Shown here: piece by piece, positions 54,570 to 62,631 of the stretch | How the letters are laid out: each line of letters begins with the position of its first letter | How positions within the stretch are numbered: position 1 is the stretch's first letter | Assembly: GCF_014764505.1 (NCBI RefSeq) | Contig: NZ_JACXWX010000012.1 | Location: 1-64,000 of the forward strand | Reading direction: 5' to 3' | From: Phormidium tenue FACHB-886 | GTDB taxonomy: Bacteria > Cyanobacteriota > Cyanobacteriia > Elainellales > Elainellaceae | DNA length: 64,000 nucleotides | Notes under the pieces: generated by a model | Database searches by the model: none | What the model was told of the DNA's origin: nothing | The model's input: the letters and a program-made list of their open reading frames with translations, nothing else | Program-made: the position numbers and the translations under genes

Positions 54570-55439
54570 TTATGCAGGCGTAACGCTGACAACTCTACCA
54601 CCCTGCCGCTGGACTTGCTGCAGCTTGTAAGACAGCTGGTTGTATGGAACCAGATATGCCACGCTGCTACGGCGGACGTTAGGATAGCCAGCCGCCTTGA
54701 TGCCTGCCACTTCAATGCGGTAAACGCGATCGCTCTCTCCAGCTACTGAGCCGCCCAAACATTTCGTCGGGGCGATGTCATTGGTAGCACGGAAATGCGA
54801 CCAGCCGCCCGTTCCAGAAGGACTGGCAATGCTAGATGCCTTGTTCTGAGCTAGATCGCGCGCTAGCCGAGAGTTGCTGCGCTCGGTTTGGGCCCGATCG
54901 CTGTTGGCATAGCCCCGATAGAGTTGGAACATGCGGCTGAAGCCAACGGTGCGCGCTCCATTATAGAACTGGAAGGCGCGGTAGTAGGGAACCACGTTCT
55001 CGCCGAAGTTTTCCTGATATTCTGCAGAGTCAATGTAGGAGTCGATCTCAGCATCAAACCCTTGGGTTTCGTAAATATCCAGGTGCTTGATGACTTCAGA
55101 TTCCTCATACGGCGGACGACCCAGCAGATGTTTGAAGTTGAGTTCAATCACGCGAGTCTGGAAGTTGCCATAAAGGAACTTCTCTTTGTATAGCTCGGAC
55201 TTGGCAACGCAGCGAACGAATTCCCGCACAGAGATTTTGCCGTCACGCAGCAAAGATTCTGCGCTGGTCAACCGCTCTGCTTTCATCAGGTAGTCATTGC
55301 CTAACACCTGACGATACACTGCCCGTACCACATTCTCAACGTCTTCTTTTGTCCAGTTTGGACGCAGTTCAATCCGAGGTGCATCCACAGAACTATATGC
55401 CGACGTTCCTAGCCGAGAGGCCGCTGCTGTAATAGGCAC
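54570..55439 (-). CDS. cpcC: phycobilisome rod linker CpcC (second copy)
   Basis: 289 residues. A short start [28 protein letters not shown] is followed by the linker domain ([45 protein letters not shown]) and a CpcD-like C-terminal domain ([45 protein letters not shown]). It joins phycocyanin hexamers within a rod. I chose GTG 55439 because GGAGA lies nine bases before it and homologues begin with a MxITxAASRLG-like sequence. The frame opens 25 codons earlier without support. Confidence 0.9.
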   Translation of the reverse strand: MPITAAASRLGTSAYSSVDAPRIELRPNWTKEDVENVVRAVYRQVLGNDYLMKAERLTSAESLLRDGKISVREFVRCVAKSELYKEKFLYGNFQTRVIELNFKHLLGRPPYEESEVIKHLDIYETQGFDAEIDSYIDSAEYQENFGENVVPYYRAFQFYNGARTVGFSRMFQLYRGYANSDRAQTERSNSRLARDLAQNKASSIASPSGTGGWSHFRATNDIAPTKCLGGSVAGESDRVYRIEVAGIKAAGYPNVRRSSVAYLVPYNQLSYKLQQVQRQGGRVVSVTPA

Positions 55440-55523
55440 GAAGGTTATCTCCAATCGACACAACGAGGAATTAAATTTGGCTTTCAAAGCGCACATTGCA
55501 CCCTTTGAAAACACTCTTTACCG

Positions 55524-56360
55524 CTAAGCGGCAGCGATACTGACAACCTTGCCGCCCAACCGATTAATTTTTTGTAGAGTTGCAGACAATTGCTCATACG
55601 ACACCAGATACTCGGTGTTGCTTTGACGCAGCGGCGAGCTACCCATTGCCACCCGCTGCACTGCCCGCACCCGAAACAGCTTGTCCCGATCGCCCCCGCT
55701 AGCTCCCGTTAAGGCTAAACCTACTCCATTAGCGACAACGCCGACTGGAAACTGGATGGGCATCGCTACATTACGAGCCACTTCCTGAGTCAGACGAGCG
55801 CGGTTACTGCCGAATTGGGCGCGATCGCTGTTAGCATAGCCCCGGTACAACCGGAACATTCGGTTAAAGCCGACTGTTTTTTGCCCAGCTTGGGTGGCAA
55901 AACCTCGGTAGTGGGGCACGATCCAGTCGCCAAAGCTTTCTCGATATTCTGGTGAATCAATATACGAGTTGATCTCGGCTTCGTATCCCTGAGTGTTGTA
56001 GAGATCGACATGGGCTGCGATCTCTGACTCATCGTAAGGAGCACGACCGAGTAAATGTTTATAGTTCAACTCAATGAAGCGAATTTGAGAGCTGCTGTGA
56101 AAAAACTTTGCGCGGTAGAGATCGGAAAGCGCGATCGTTCGGACAAAATCGCGGAGAGTGATCTGCCCCTGTCGCAACAGCGACTCAGCGCTGACCAATC
56201 GCTCCGATGACATCAAGTGATCGTTGCCCAACACCTGACGATAGGTTGCCCAAATCGCTGCCTGCAAATCGTCTTCCGTAAAGTTAGGACGCAGCTCAAC
56301 GGGTTCCGCTTCAGCAAATGCCTCAATTCCTAAACGGCTTGATGTTGCTAAACCTGCCAT
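55524..56360 (-). CDS. cpcC: phycobilisome rod linker CpcC (first copy)
   Basis: 278 residues: [27 protein letters not shown], the linker domain with [45 protein letters not shown], and a CpcD-like end ([45 protein letters not shown]). GGGGGAA precedes ATG 56360. Two CpcC paralogues imply at least three-hexamer rods (CpcG-proximal, middle, distal). Confidence 0.92.
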   Translation of the reverse strand: MAGLATSSRLGIEAFAEAEPVELRPNFTEDDLQAAIWATYRQVLGNDHLMSSERLVSAESLLRQGQITLRDFVRTIALSDLYRAKFFHSSSQIRFIELNYKHLLGRAPYDESEIAAHVDLYNTQGYEAEINSYIDSPEYRESFGDWIVPHYRGFATQAGQKTVGFNRMFRLYRGYANSDRAQFGSNRARLTQEVARNVAMPIQFPVGVVANGVGLALTGASGGDRDKLFRVRAVQRVAMGSSPLRQSNTEYLVSYEQLSATLQKINRLGGKVVSIAAA

Positions 56361-56549
56361 CTTAAATTCCCCCTACATGAATTACTAAACTGATTTAAGA
56401 AGATGCTTAGCTGTCAGTTATCAGCGATCAGCTCATTCTCTGGTACTGCTTGCAGCAATCGCAAAACAGAACCTTAATTTCAGTCTTTTAATCACTCATG
56501 CAAAGCTGATGGCTGGTTACTGAGAACTAAAGGCTTTTTAGATAAAACA

Positions 56550-56609
56550 TGCCCGGAAAAGTAAACAACCGCCAGAAAACCATCCAGCAACCGCATACCT
56601 TTCCGGGCA
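56550..56609 (-). terminator. hairpin after cpcA
   Basis: TGCCCGGAAA (56550-56559) and TTTCCGGGCA (56600-56609) pair perfectly around a 40-base loop. It follows the cpcA stop by about 11 bases. It probably makes cpcBA transcripts more abundant than those of the linkers. Confidence 0.7.
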
Positions 56610-56619
56610 ACTCGATCAA

Positions 56620-57108
56620 TTAGCTCAGGGCGTTGATCGCGTAGTCGATGTAGGTGTTGGCTTCGTTAGCCGCTTGACCAGAGAGACCATGGCTAGCCTT
56701 GATGTTCTTCAGGGCTTCAACGTACCAGCTAGGAGACAGATCAAACGTGCGGTTGATCTCATCCAGACCTGCAATCAGGTACTCATCCATGGGGCCTGTT
56801 CCACCTGCAACCAAGCAGTAGGTGACCATGCGGAGGTAGTAGCCGATGTCACGAGCGCACTTGGACTTACCGCGAGAGTCCGAAGCAAAGTTAGCGCCTT
56901 GGGTTTGCGTGGTGTAAGGGAACTTCTGGTATACAGCGTTTGCAGCACCATCGATCAGCTTCTGAGCGTTGTTGGTCAGCGCACGAGCAGCTTCCATGCT
57001 GGCAGCAGCACGCTCAAACCGACCATTAACAGCTTGCAGCTCGGTGTTGCTGAGAAAACGACCTTGGGTATCAGCAGCAGCGATCGCTTCGGTAATGGGG
57101 GTCTTCAT
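56620..57108 (-). CDS. cpcA: phycocyanin alpha subunit
   Basis: 162 residues with the CpcA sequence ([75 protein letters not shown]). Cys84, the phycocyanobilin attachment site served by CpcE/F, is present. GGGAGA precedes ATG 57108. It follows cpcB by 87 bases. Confidence 0.97.
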   Translation of the reverse strand: MKTPITEAIAAADTQGRFLSNTELQAVNGRFERAAASMEAARALTNNAQKLIDGAANAVYQKFPYTTQTQGANFASDSRGKSKCARDIGYYLRMVTYCLVAGGTGPMDEYLIAGLDEINRTFDLSPSWYVEALKNIKASHGLSGQAANEANTYIDYAINALS

Positions 57109-57195
57109 GTTATGTTATCTCCCTAATGTTTGTCGAAAGTTTGCGAAAAGAGAGTTGATGTGTCATTCATCTAATGACGAGTGACAAAAGACAAA

Positions 57196-57714
57196 TTAAG
57201 CAACAGCAGCAGCAGCGCGATCGAAGTAGCTAGCTACTTCAGAAACCAACGCTGAGCAATCGCCTTTGGTGATACCGCTGGGGTCGTTCACGATACCAAT
57301 CGCAGCATCTTTCATCTTGGCAACGCCAGCAGCCACAGAACCACCAGGAACGCCGAGAGCTTGATAGGTTTCACGTAGACCATTGAGACAACGATCGTCG
57401 AGAACGCTGGAGTCGCCTGCCAGAGTTGCATAGGTCACATAGCGCAAAATGATTTCCATGTCGCGCAAGCAAGCAGCCATGCGGCGGTTGGTGTAAGCAT
57501 TGCCACCAGGAGAGATGAGCTGGGGCTGCTCTTCAAACAGAGCGCGAGCGGCGTTTGCAACGATCGTGGAAGCATTGCTGGTGATCCGGTTCACGGTGTC
57601 CAGACGCTTGCTGCCCTCTTTCACCACATTGCTGAGAGCATCGAGTTGAGCATTGCTCAGGAACTCGCCCTTTGCATCGGCTTGAGAAACAACTTTGGCG
57701 AATGCATCTAGCAT
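57196..57714 (-). CDS. cpcB: phycocyanin beta subunit
   Basis: 172 residues ([81 protein letters not shown]). Both bilin cysteines are present at positions 82 and 153, and Asn72, the methylation site, is present. AGGAG precedes ATG 57714. First gene of the operon. Confidence 0.97.
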   Translation of the reverse strand: MLDAFAKVVSQADAKGEFLSNAQLDALSNVVKEGSKRLDTVNRITSNASTIVANAARALFEEQPQLISPGGNAYTNRRMAACLRDMEIILRYVTYATLAGDSSVLDDRCLNGLRETYQALGVPGGSVAAGVAKMKDAAIGIVNDPSGITKGDCSALVSEVASYFDRAAAAVA

Positions 57715-58436
57715 GGATCAATCTCCTAATTGTTTTGGTTAAGTGCGGTTTTGATCAAACCTTAAGATTCAGCAAACTAGTTCAAGCTGCTCAAGCAGTT
57801 TTGGCTGAGCGCAACCTGAAGGAGCGAGCAAACTCACCAAACTTCGATTTGACCATACCGTCCCATACAAACTGGGTTCATAAAGGGGTTTTGGCTATGA
57901 ACTTGAGAAATCTGAGAAAATTTCACATTTGTATGAGAAAGCAGAAAGGCTTGATAAATCGGTTGTTTAGTATCTTTTGTTTGTCGTTTTTGCCCTCCAG
58001 GTATTCTTATACAATGCTGCGCGAGCATTATGTTGTTACAAGTTATTAATTTGTCGTAGTGAATACAGGAATTTCGCTGAAACCCTTGCAAAGGGAGGCT
58101 TTCGACAAGGAATTGCCATATATTTCGCAATGTTTTGTTAGAAAATATAGCGAATTTTGTAAAGATATTTAAACTAAATATTTTTTTAATAATCTCTAAA
58201 ACACAGAATTAATGCATTATTTAACTTCTCGAACCTATAAAATCCCCTGATGACTTTTATTAACTTAAGTTAACTGGACTTAAATAAAAGTTTTTAAGTT
58301 TTGTAAATAGATTGAGGAAAGCCTGTCTACGCCTGTTCTGCAATGAGTAGAAATGCTGATAAACCCTGGTTAATTGAAAGTTGATAGGAAAGTTGATAGC
58401 TGAGTGATGCTTCTATCACTTCCAGTACCGCCCCTA

Positions 58437-58479
58437 GTATTACCTCCCGTATTACCTAGGTATTACCCCCGGTATTCCC
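58437..58479. repeat. phased GTATTACC boxes
   Basis: GTATTACC occurs at 58437-58444, 58449-58456 and 58460-58467 and as GTATTCCC at 58472-58479. Spacing is 11-12 bases, about one helical turn. The middle pair form the palindrome TACCTAGGTA. Confidence 0.75.
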
Positions 58480-58542
58480 CTTAGTCTTGTTGCTTCGTCT
58501 TCACTGGAATCGTTAGCATGATTTAAGAGGCACGGGAACAAT

Positions 58543-58590
58543 TAAGCATTGCCGAATAAGCATTGCCGAAGCTGTACTGAATAAGCATTG
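58543..58590. repeat. 14-bp tandem repeat with a partial third copy
   Basis: TAAGCATTGCCGAA is present at 58543-58556 and 58557-58570 without a gap. A partial third copy (TAAGCATTG) is at 58582-58590. Confidence 0.85.
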
Positions 58591-58728
58591 ACAGCAACTT
58601 TGCCGAAGCAGTGGTTAAATCCTGCTAAGAACCGCCTAAATCAGTCGAGATGCCGTAGTACAGTATCGAAAGCGAGATTAATCAACGCAGTTAACGCGCC
58701 CTTGGGTTAGGGCTGAGGAACAACACAT

Positions 58729-59688
58729 ATGAGAATTGCCAACGATATTACAGAGCTGATTGGACACACACCGTTGGTGCAGCTCAATAAAATCCCCCAG
58801 GCAGAAGGCTGTTTGGCGCGAATTGTGGTGAAGCTAGAAAGCATGAACCCAGCCGCATCCGTTAAAGATCGGATTGGGGTAAGCATGATTCGTGAAGCAG
58901 AAGCGCAAGGTTTAATTCATCCTGATAAAACAGTCCTGGTAGAACCCACTTCCGGAAATACAGGCATTGCGCTAGCAATGGCAGCCGCCGCTAAAGGCTA
59001 TCGCCTCATTTTGACGATGCCCGAAACAATGAGCTTGGAGCGTCGATCGATGCTGCGTGGCTATGGGGCACACCTAGAGCTAACGGCAGGTTCAGAAGGC
59101 ATGCGCGGTGCGATTCAACGGGCTGAAGAACTTGTAGCCAAAACGCCCAATGCGTTCATGCTGCAGCAGTTTAGCAATCCTGCAAACCCAAAAATTCATC
59201 GGGAAACCACCGCTGAAGAAATTTGGGCAGACACCGATGGGCAGGTAGATTTCCTGGTTGCAGGGGTTGGCACAGGCGGCACAATTACAGGTGTTGCCGA
59301 AGTCCTGAAGCCGCGCAAACCTTCTTTCAAAGCGATCGCCGTTGAACCTGTTAACAGCGCGATTCTGTCGGGTGGGCTGCCTGGTTCCCACAAGATTCAG
59401 GGGATTGGGGCAGGCTTTGTACCCAAGGTGCTGCAAACCAAACTAATTGATGAAGTAATTCCGATCTCGGATGAAGATTCAATTTCCTACAGTCGGCGTA
59501 TGGCGCGGGAAGAAGGCTTGCTGTCTGGTATTTCATCAGGGGCAGCGCTAGCAGCCGCGATTCAGGTAGGCAAGCGCCCGGAGAACACAGGCAAGCTAAT
59601 TGTAGTAATTCAGCCCAGTTTTGGCGAACGCTACCTCAGTACGGTTCTATTCAAAGATTTAGAGCTGTCAGAGCCTAGCCTTGTTTGA
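58729..59688 (+). CDS. cysK: cysteine synthase A (O-acetylserine sulfhydrylase)
   Basis: A 319-residue PLP enzyme. The PLP lysine is in [12 protein letters not shown] (about 43), the substrate loop is [22 protein letters not shown] and the phosphate-binding loop is [10 protein letters not shown] (about 177-186). The C-terminal part includes GISSGAA. It makes cysteine from O-acetylserine and sulfide in the cytoplasm. ATG 58729 follows GAGGAA. It is convergent with the DUF3352 gene across a hairpin. Confidence 0.93.
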   Translation: MRIANDITELIGHTPLVQLNKIPQAEGCLARIVVKLESMNPAASVKDRIGVSMIREAEAQGLIHPDKTVLVEPTSGNTGIALAMAAAAKGYRLILTMPETMSLERRSMLRGYGAHLELTAGSEGMRGAIQRAEELVAKTPNAFMLQQFSNPANPKIHRETTAEEIWADTDGQVDFLVAGVGTGGTITGVAEVLKPRKPSFKAIAVEPVNSAILSGGLPGSHKIQGIGAGFVPKVLQTKLIDEVIPISDEDSISYSRRMAREEGLLSGISSGAALAAAIQVGKRPENTGKLIVVIQPSFGERYLSTVLFKDLELSEPSLV

Positions 59689-59804
59689 TTGAGCTTAAAG
59701 CATGAGGAGTCCGGGTAATGCCGAAACTCCTTCCCATTGCTTTGATTGGCGCATTATGCAGATAGCTGTTGGTTTATAGCGCTACGCGCTTACGTTAAGA
59801 CACT

Positions 59805-59849
59805 GTTTTTATGTAAAAGCTTTGGGAAGCAGGGCTTTTACATAAAAAC
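59805..59849. terminator. bidirectional hairpin terminator
   Basis: GTTTTTATGTAAAAGC (59805-59820) pairs perfectly with its complement (59834-59849) around 13 bases. It separates the convergent cysK and DUF3352 genes and has A/T-rich ends. Confidence 0.85.
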
Positions 59850-59881
59850 AATTTTGATTTAGGCACATAGTGCCATATCTG

Positions 59882-61693
59882 TTAGTTTTTAGGGGCTGTG
59901 TTTGGCGCTGCTGTAGGGGCTGCTTGCGGTGTGGCATTAGGGGATGGAGCCGCAGGGGAATCGCTTACTCTCCGCAACAGCATCCGCACATCGTATCGGG
60001 TTGTCCGCGAGTCTTGAATTGCAGAAGTGACATTGAGCGATCGGATCGCGTTAAGATACGCCTGATTTTCGGGTGGCAGCTCTGGGAGGGGCAAAGAAAG
60101 ATTGCGATTGGCAAGCCGCTCCAGTTCCAGATAGAAATGTCCATTGTTGGGCGTCAGCGTTTTGGAGCTAGAGTTTTGGAATAGCGGGTTCTGAGCAAGT
60201 GATTTAACTGGCATTGGGGCAATTGTGCTGCCTACCCCAGAACCAACTGCCAAAAACGCTACGTTGCCATCTAGCCAGCCCCGCGTTACCGTCAACGATG
60301 AGAAAGGAGAAATCCAGTTTACAACTGGCTGATTGCCCAGTTTCGCCGCTTCCACGCGGAAACGATAGCGCTCTTGCATTAAAGCATCCAGTTTTTTGAA
60401 GGATTCGTCTGCCGCTTTGCGATCGCCCGCCTGCGCTAGCAGCAGTAAGCCTGCTTTGGTAGGGGTACCCGCCGCTGGATTTGCCGCATTGACCACGGCT
60501 GGCTCGGAAACTAATGCCAGCGCAAATTCGCCCTCCATCCACTCGGCGAGGTCTTTGTCTAGGTTAAGCCCAGTAAGGTTGCTGAAACCCTGCCGCAGAA
60601 AGTTGGGATTGAGAACGCCACCTGTGGTGCTGTCGTTGCCTATTAGCTGGGTATGGTTTTGCCAAAATTGCCGGAAGTTGCCGCCTGAGGTCATCAGCAG
60701 CGTGGAAGCAGGCAGTAAATTGGGCATTCGTTCAGCCGTATTTGACACCTGATAGCGGACTTTGCTGTCGCCCGGTAGCCACGAAATTGCCTCAACTTCA
60801 ACTCCCTGTGGCGCTAGCTCCATGGAAGCTGCCAAACCTTGGTTTCCCTGCAGCAGCGCCAAACCCTGTGGCGGAATGGGCTGTGTCGCATTATTTGCTG
60901 CTACCTGGCTGGCAGTAGATATATTCACGTATAGCCGCAGCAGCGGCGAAGAGTCTGTTTTGAGCTGTGTAAATGCCTGCCCATAACCGGGTGTCCGCGC
61001 GATCGCCGCCTCTCCCCTAAATGTATCCACCACTCGGTCGATTGCCTGGCTATTGGGTGAGATTACTACATAACGGTTGCCCAACACCGCTGCTGCATAG
61101 GCGTGCTCTGTCTTGCCATGCACTTCACGGATTTTGATGCCTCTGTAATCTCGATCGACCCACTCCTGCCCTTCTGCGACTTTTGGCTTGCTCAACAGCT
61201 CCTGCGCTTTAGCAGGATTGGCGATCGGCAGCACCAGTACGGGCGGCGTATCTCCCTTCAGTGGATCGGGCGAGTAGGGCTGCACTTGCTGTAGATCTGG
61301 CGAGTCACTTAGCGCATCAGGCGTGAGAAAGGCAACCGTCATCTCGCTGCCAACCCACGGTTTGATATCTCGCTCAAAGTCAAACCCGTTAGCGCTGAGC
61401 AGGCGATCGTAAAACTGCGACCAATTTTTGTTTAGGGCAGCGGCAGTTTCTGTGGTGCCAAATTGTTGGAGCTGCCGCCACTGCCCTGTATTGGTTGAGA
61501 CAGAGACAGTCAGCGCTGTTTCTTGTGGAATAATATCTGCGCCTGCTGGCAGTTCTTCGATCACGGGCTGCTGCAATGACCACCAAGCAATTGCCCCACC
61601 CACCGCTAATCCAGCGGTGGATCCGATTGCAATCAGCACGGCAGGCTTTTGCTTTTTAATTTTAAATAGCTTTTCAAACAGTTGGTTTGCCAC
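59882..61693 (-). CDS. DUF3352 domain-containing protein
   Basis: A 603-residue protein. One N-terminal membrane helix (about 15-37, KPAVLIAIGSTAGLAVGGAIAWW) follows a short basic cytosolic segment, and a large extracytoplasmic domain comes after it with DUF3352 segments (AADIIPQETALTVSVSTNTGQWRQLQQFGT; WVGSEMTVAFL; DRDYRGIKIREV; NRYVVISPNSQAIDRVVDTFRG). The C-terminus is Pro/Ala-rich. The family is widespread in cyanobacteria and of unknown function. It begins with GTG 61693. Confidence 0.85.
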   Translation of the reverse strand: MANQLFEKLFKIKKQKPAVLIAIGSTAGLAVGGAIAWWSLQQPVIEELPAGADIIPQETALTVSVSTNTGQWRQLQQFGTTETAAALNKNWSQFYDRLLSANGFDFERDIKPWVGSEMTVAFLTPDALSDSPDLQQVQPYSPDPLKGDTPPVLVLPIANPAKAQELLSKPKVAEGQEWVDRDYRGIKIREVHGKTEHAYAAAVLGNRYVVISPNSQAIDRVVDTFRGEAAIARTPGYGQAFTQLKTDSSPLLRLYVNISTASQVAANNATQPIPPQGLALLQGNQGLAASMELAPQGVEVEAISWLPGDSKVRYQVSNTAERMPNLLPASTLLMTSGGNFRQFWQNHTQLIGNDSTTGGVLNPNFLRQGFSNLTGLNLDKDLAEWMEGEFALALVSEPAVVNAANPAAGTPTKAGLLLLAQAGDRKAADESFKKLDALMQERYRFRVEAAKLGNQPVVNWISPFSSLTVTRGWLDGNVAFLAVGSGVGSTIAPMPVKSLAQNPLFQNSSSKTLTPNNGHFYLELERLANRNLSLPLPELPPENQAYLNAIRSLNVTSAIQDSRTTRYDVRMLLRRVSDSPAAPSPNATPQAAPTAAPNTAPKN

Positions 61694-61893
61694 GGCTCCC
61701 AGCCCCCAGGTTGCATCACTTGCTGCATGACGCTTTGCGCTCTAGTGAAACACGGCTTACTGTTAAAACCTCTACTCTGTAAGGCTTTCAGGCAATAGTC
61801 TGCGTTCTATTCAGGCGCGAGGCGTGATGTCACATTGACTATAGACGATCGATTGGGATTTGGGTTCACCTGCAGCCCAAATTAGCAGCACGA

Positions 61894-61926
61894 AAAAAGG
61901 GAGGTAGCCATTTGCACCCCTCCCTC
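61894..61926 (-). terminator. Rho-independent terminator of the 155-residue gene
   Basis: On the minus strand GAGGGAGG and CCTCCC pair and are followed directly by TTTTTT. It lies 47 bases past the gene's stop. Confidence 0.85.
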
Positions 61927-61972
61927 AAAAATTCAACCCTGTAGAGCAAGCTCAGAACCCAGCACTGTTGCT

Positions 61973-62440
61973 TTATTTCCGAGGTGAAACCTGCTTAGCC
62001 ATGTCTTTGTACATATCTAAGCTAGGACCCGGTCGCCGTCGTGGAGTGTTGCTAGGCAGCAGATAATCTGTTGCAAAGTTTGTGGCTTCAGGCGTAGAGA
62101 CGGTAGTAGGGGTTGCGGTTGGAACTGCTGCTTCAGGAGCAGCATCAGACGAAGATTTAGTTTTCTTAACTTTTTTCTGTTTAGCAGTTGCCGCAGGGGT
62201 CGGAGCTGCGCCATTTGTGGTTCCTTCAACAGCCAGAGCCGCTTCAACTGCCTTCAGGTCGATCGTCGGCTGAGCTGCCTGAGCGGGTGCTTCCTGATGG
62301 GTTGCCTGAGCAGTTGTCTGCTTTGGCTCAGGTTTAGCTTCTTTAGCTTCTTTCGCCTCTTTTGCTTCGCTGGGGGAAGCTGGCTCTGCTTCTAGGAAAT
62401 ATTCGGATTTTTTACCAATGCCCAAACGTTTGAGAATCAT
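61973..62440 (-). CDS. alanine/lysine-rich protein of unknown function
   Basis: About 155 residues of low complexity. It starts MILKRLGIGKKSEYFLEAEP, then has an EAKEAKEAK tract, a long Ala/Thr/Pro stretch and a KKVKKTKSS patch, and ends NFATDYLLPSNTPRRRPGPSLDMYKDMAKQV. The conserved-looking ends with a disordered middle suggest a small adaptor protein, but I do not recognise it. ATG 62440 is the natural start. A TTG at 62458 adds six residues. It is single, between DUF3352 and ffh. Confidence 0.6.
   Translation of the reverse strand: MILKRLGIGKKSEYFLEAEPASPSEAKEAKEAKEAKPEPKQTTAQATHQEAPAQAAQPTIDLKAVEAALAVEGTTNGAAPTPAATAKQKKVKKTKSSSDAAPEAAVPTATPTTVSTPEATNFATDYLLPSNTPRRRPGPSLDMYKDMAKQVSPRK
62336..62370. 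repeat. 9-bp coding repeat (Glu-Ala-Lys tract)
   Basis: Four imperfect copies of a 9-base unit encode EAK repeats in the preceding gene. Copy number could vary without frameshift. Confidence 0.6.
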
Positions 62441-62563
62441 TATGTCGATCGCTCCCAACCGGAGACTTTAGCGAGTGTGACTTATACAGCAATGCGGGGA
62501 TTGACCCTATTGTTATGAGCCTATCATGAGACGAGGACTGGAACAGTCATGAGTTTTAGAATG

Positions 62564-62620
62564 CCAGCACAAGTCATGGGTTGAAGAAAAGCCCTTCTCT
62601 CAACCCATAACTTGTGCTGG
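62564..62620 (-). terminator. hairpin terminator of ffh
   Basis: Arms CCAGCACAAGT.ATGGGTTGA and its complement pair over 21 positions with one mismatch (62564-62584 with 62600-62620). It starts 11 bases past the ffh stop on the minus strand. Confidence 0.8.
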
Positions 62621-62631
62621 TTTAGCAGATT

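Larger units (their letters stand above)
57715..58728. promoter_or_regulatory. 1-kb intergenic region between cpcB and cysK
   Basis: This gap should contain the strong cpc promoter (minus) with a long leader, and the cysK promoter (plus). It is very AT-rich at 58060-58310. Repeated GTATTACC-type boxes lie at 58437-58479 and a 14-bp tandem repeat at 58543-58570. A plus-strand frame at 57672-58049 overlaps the cpc leader and is not credible. I cannot fix the transcription start by eye. Confidence 0.5.

Noticed and set aside
57672-58049. 125-codon plus-strand frame opposite the cpcB start
   Set aside because: It overlaps cpcB antisense and the cpc leader, and its sequence has no protein-like pattern.
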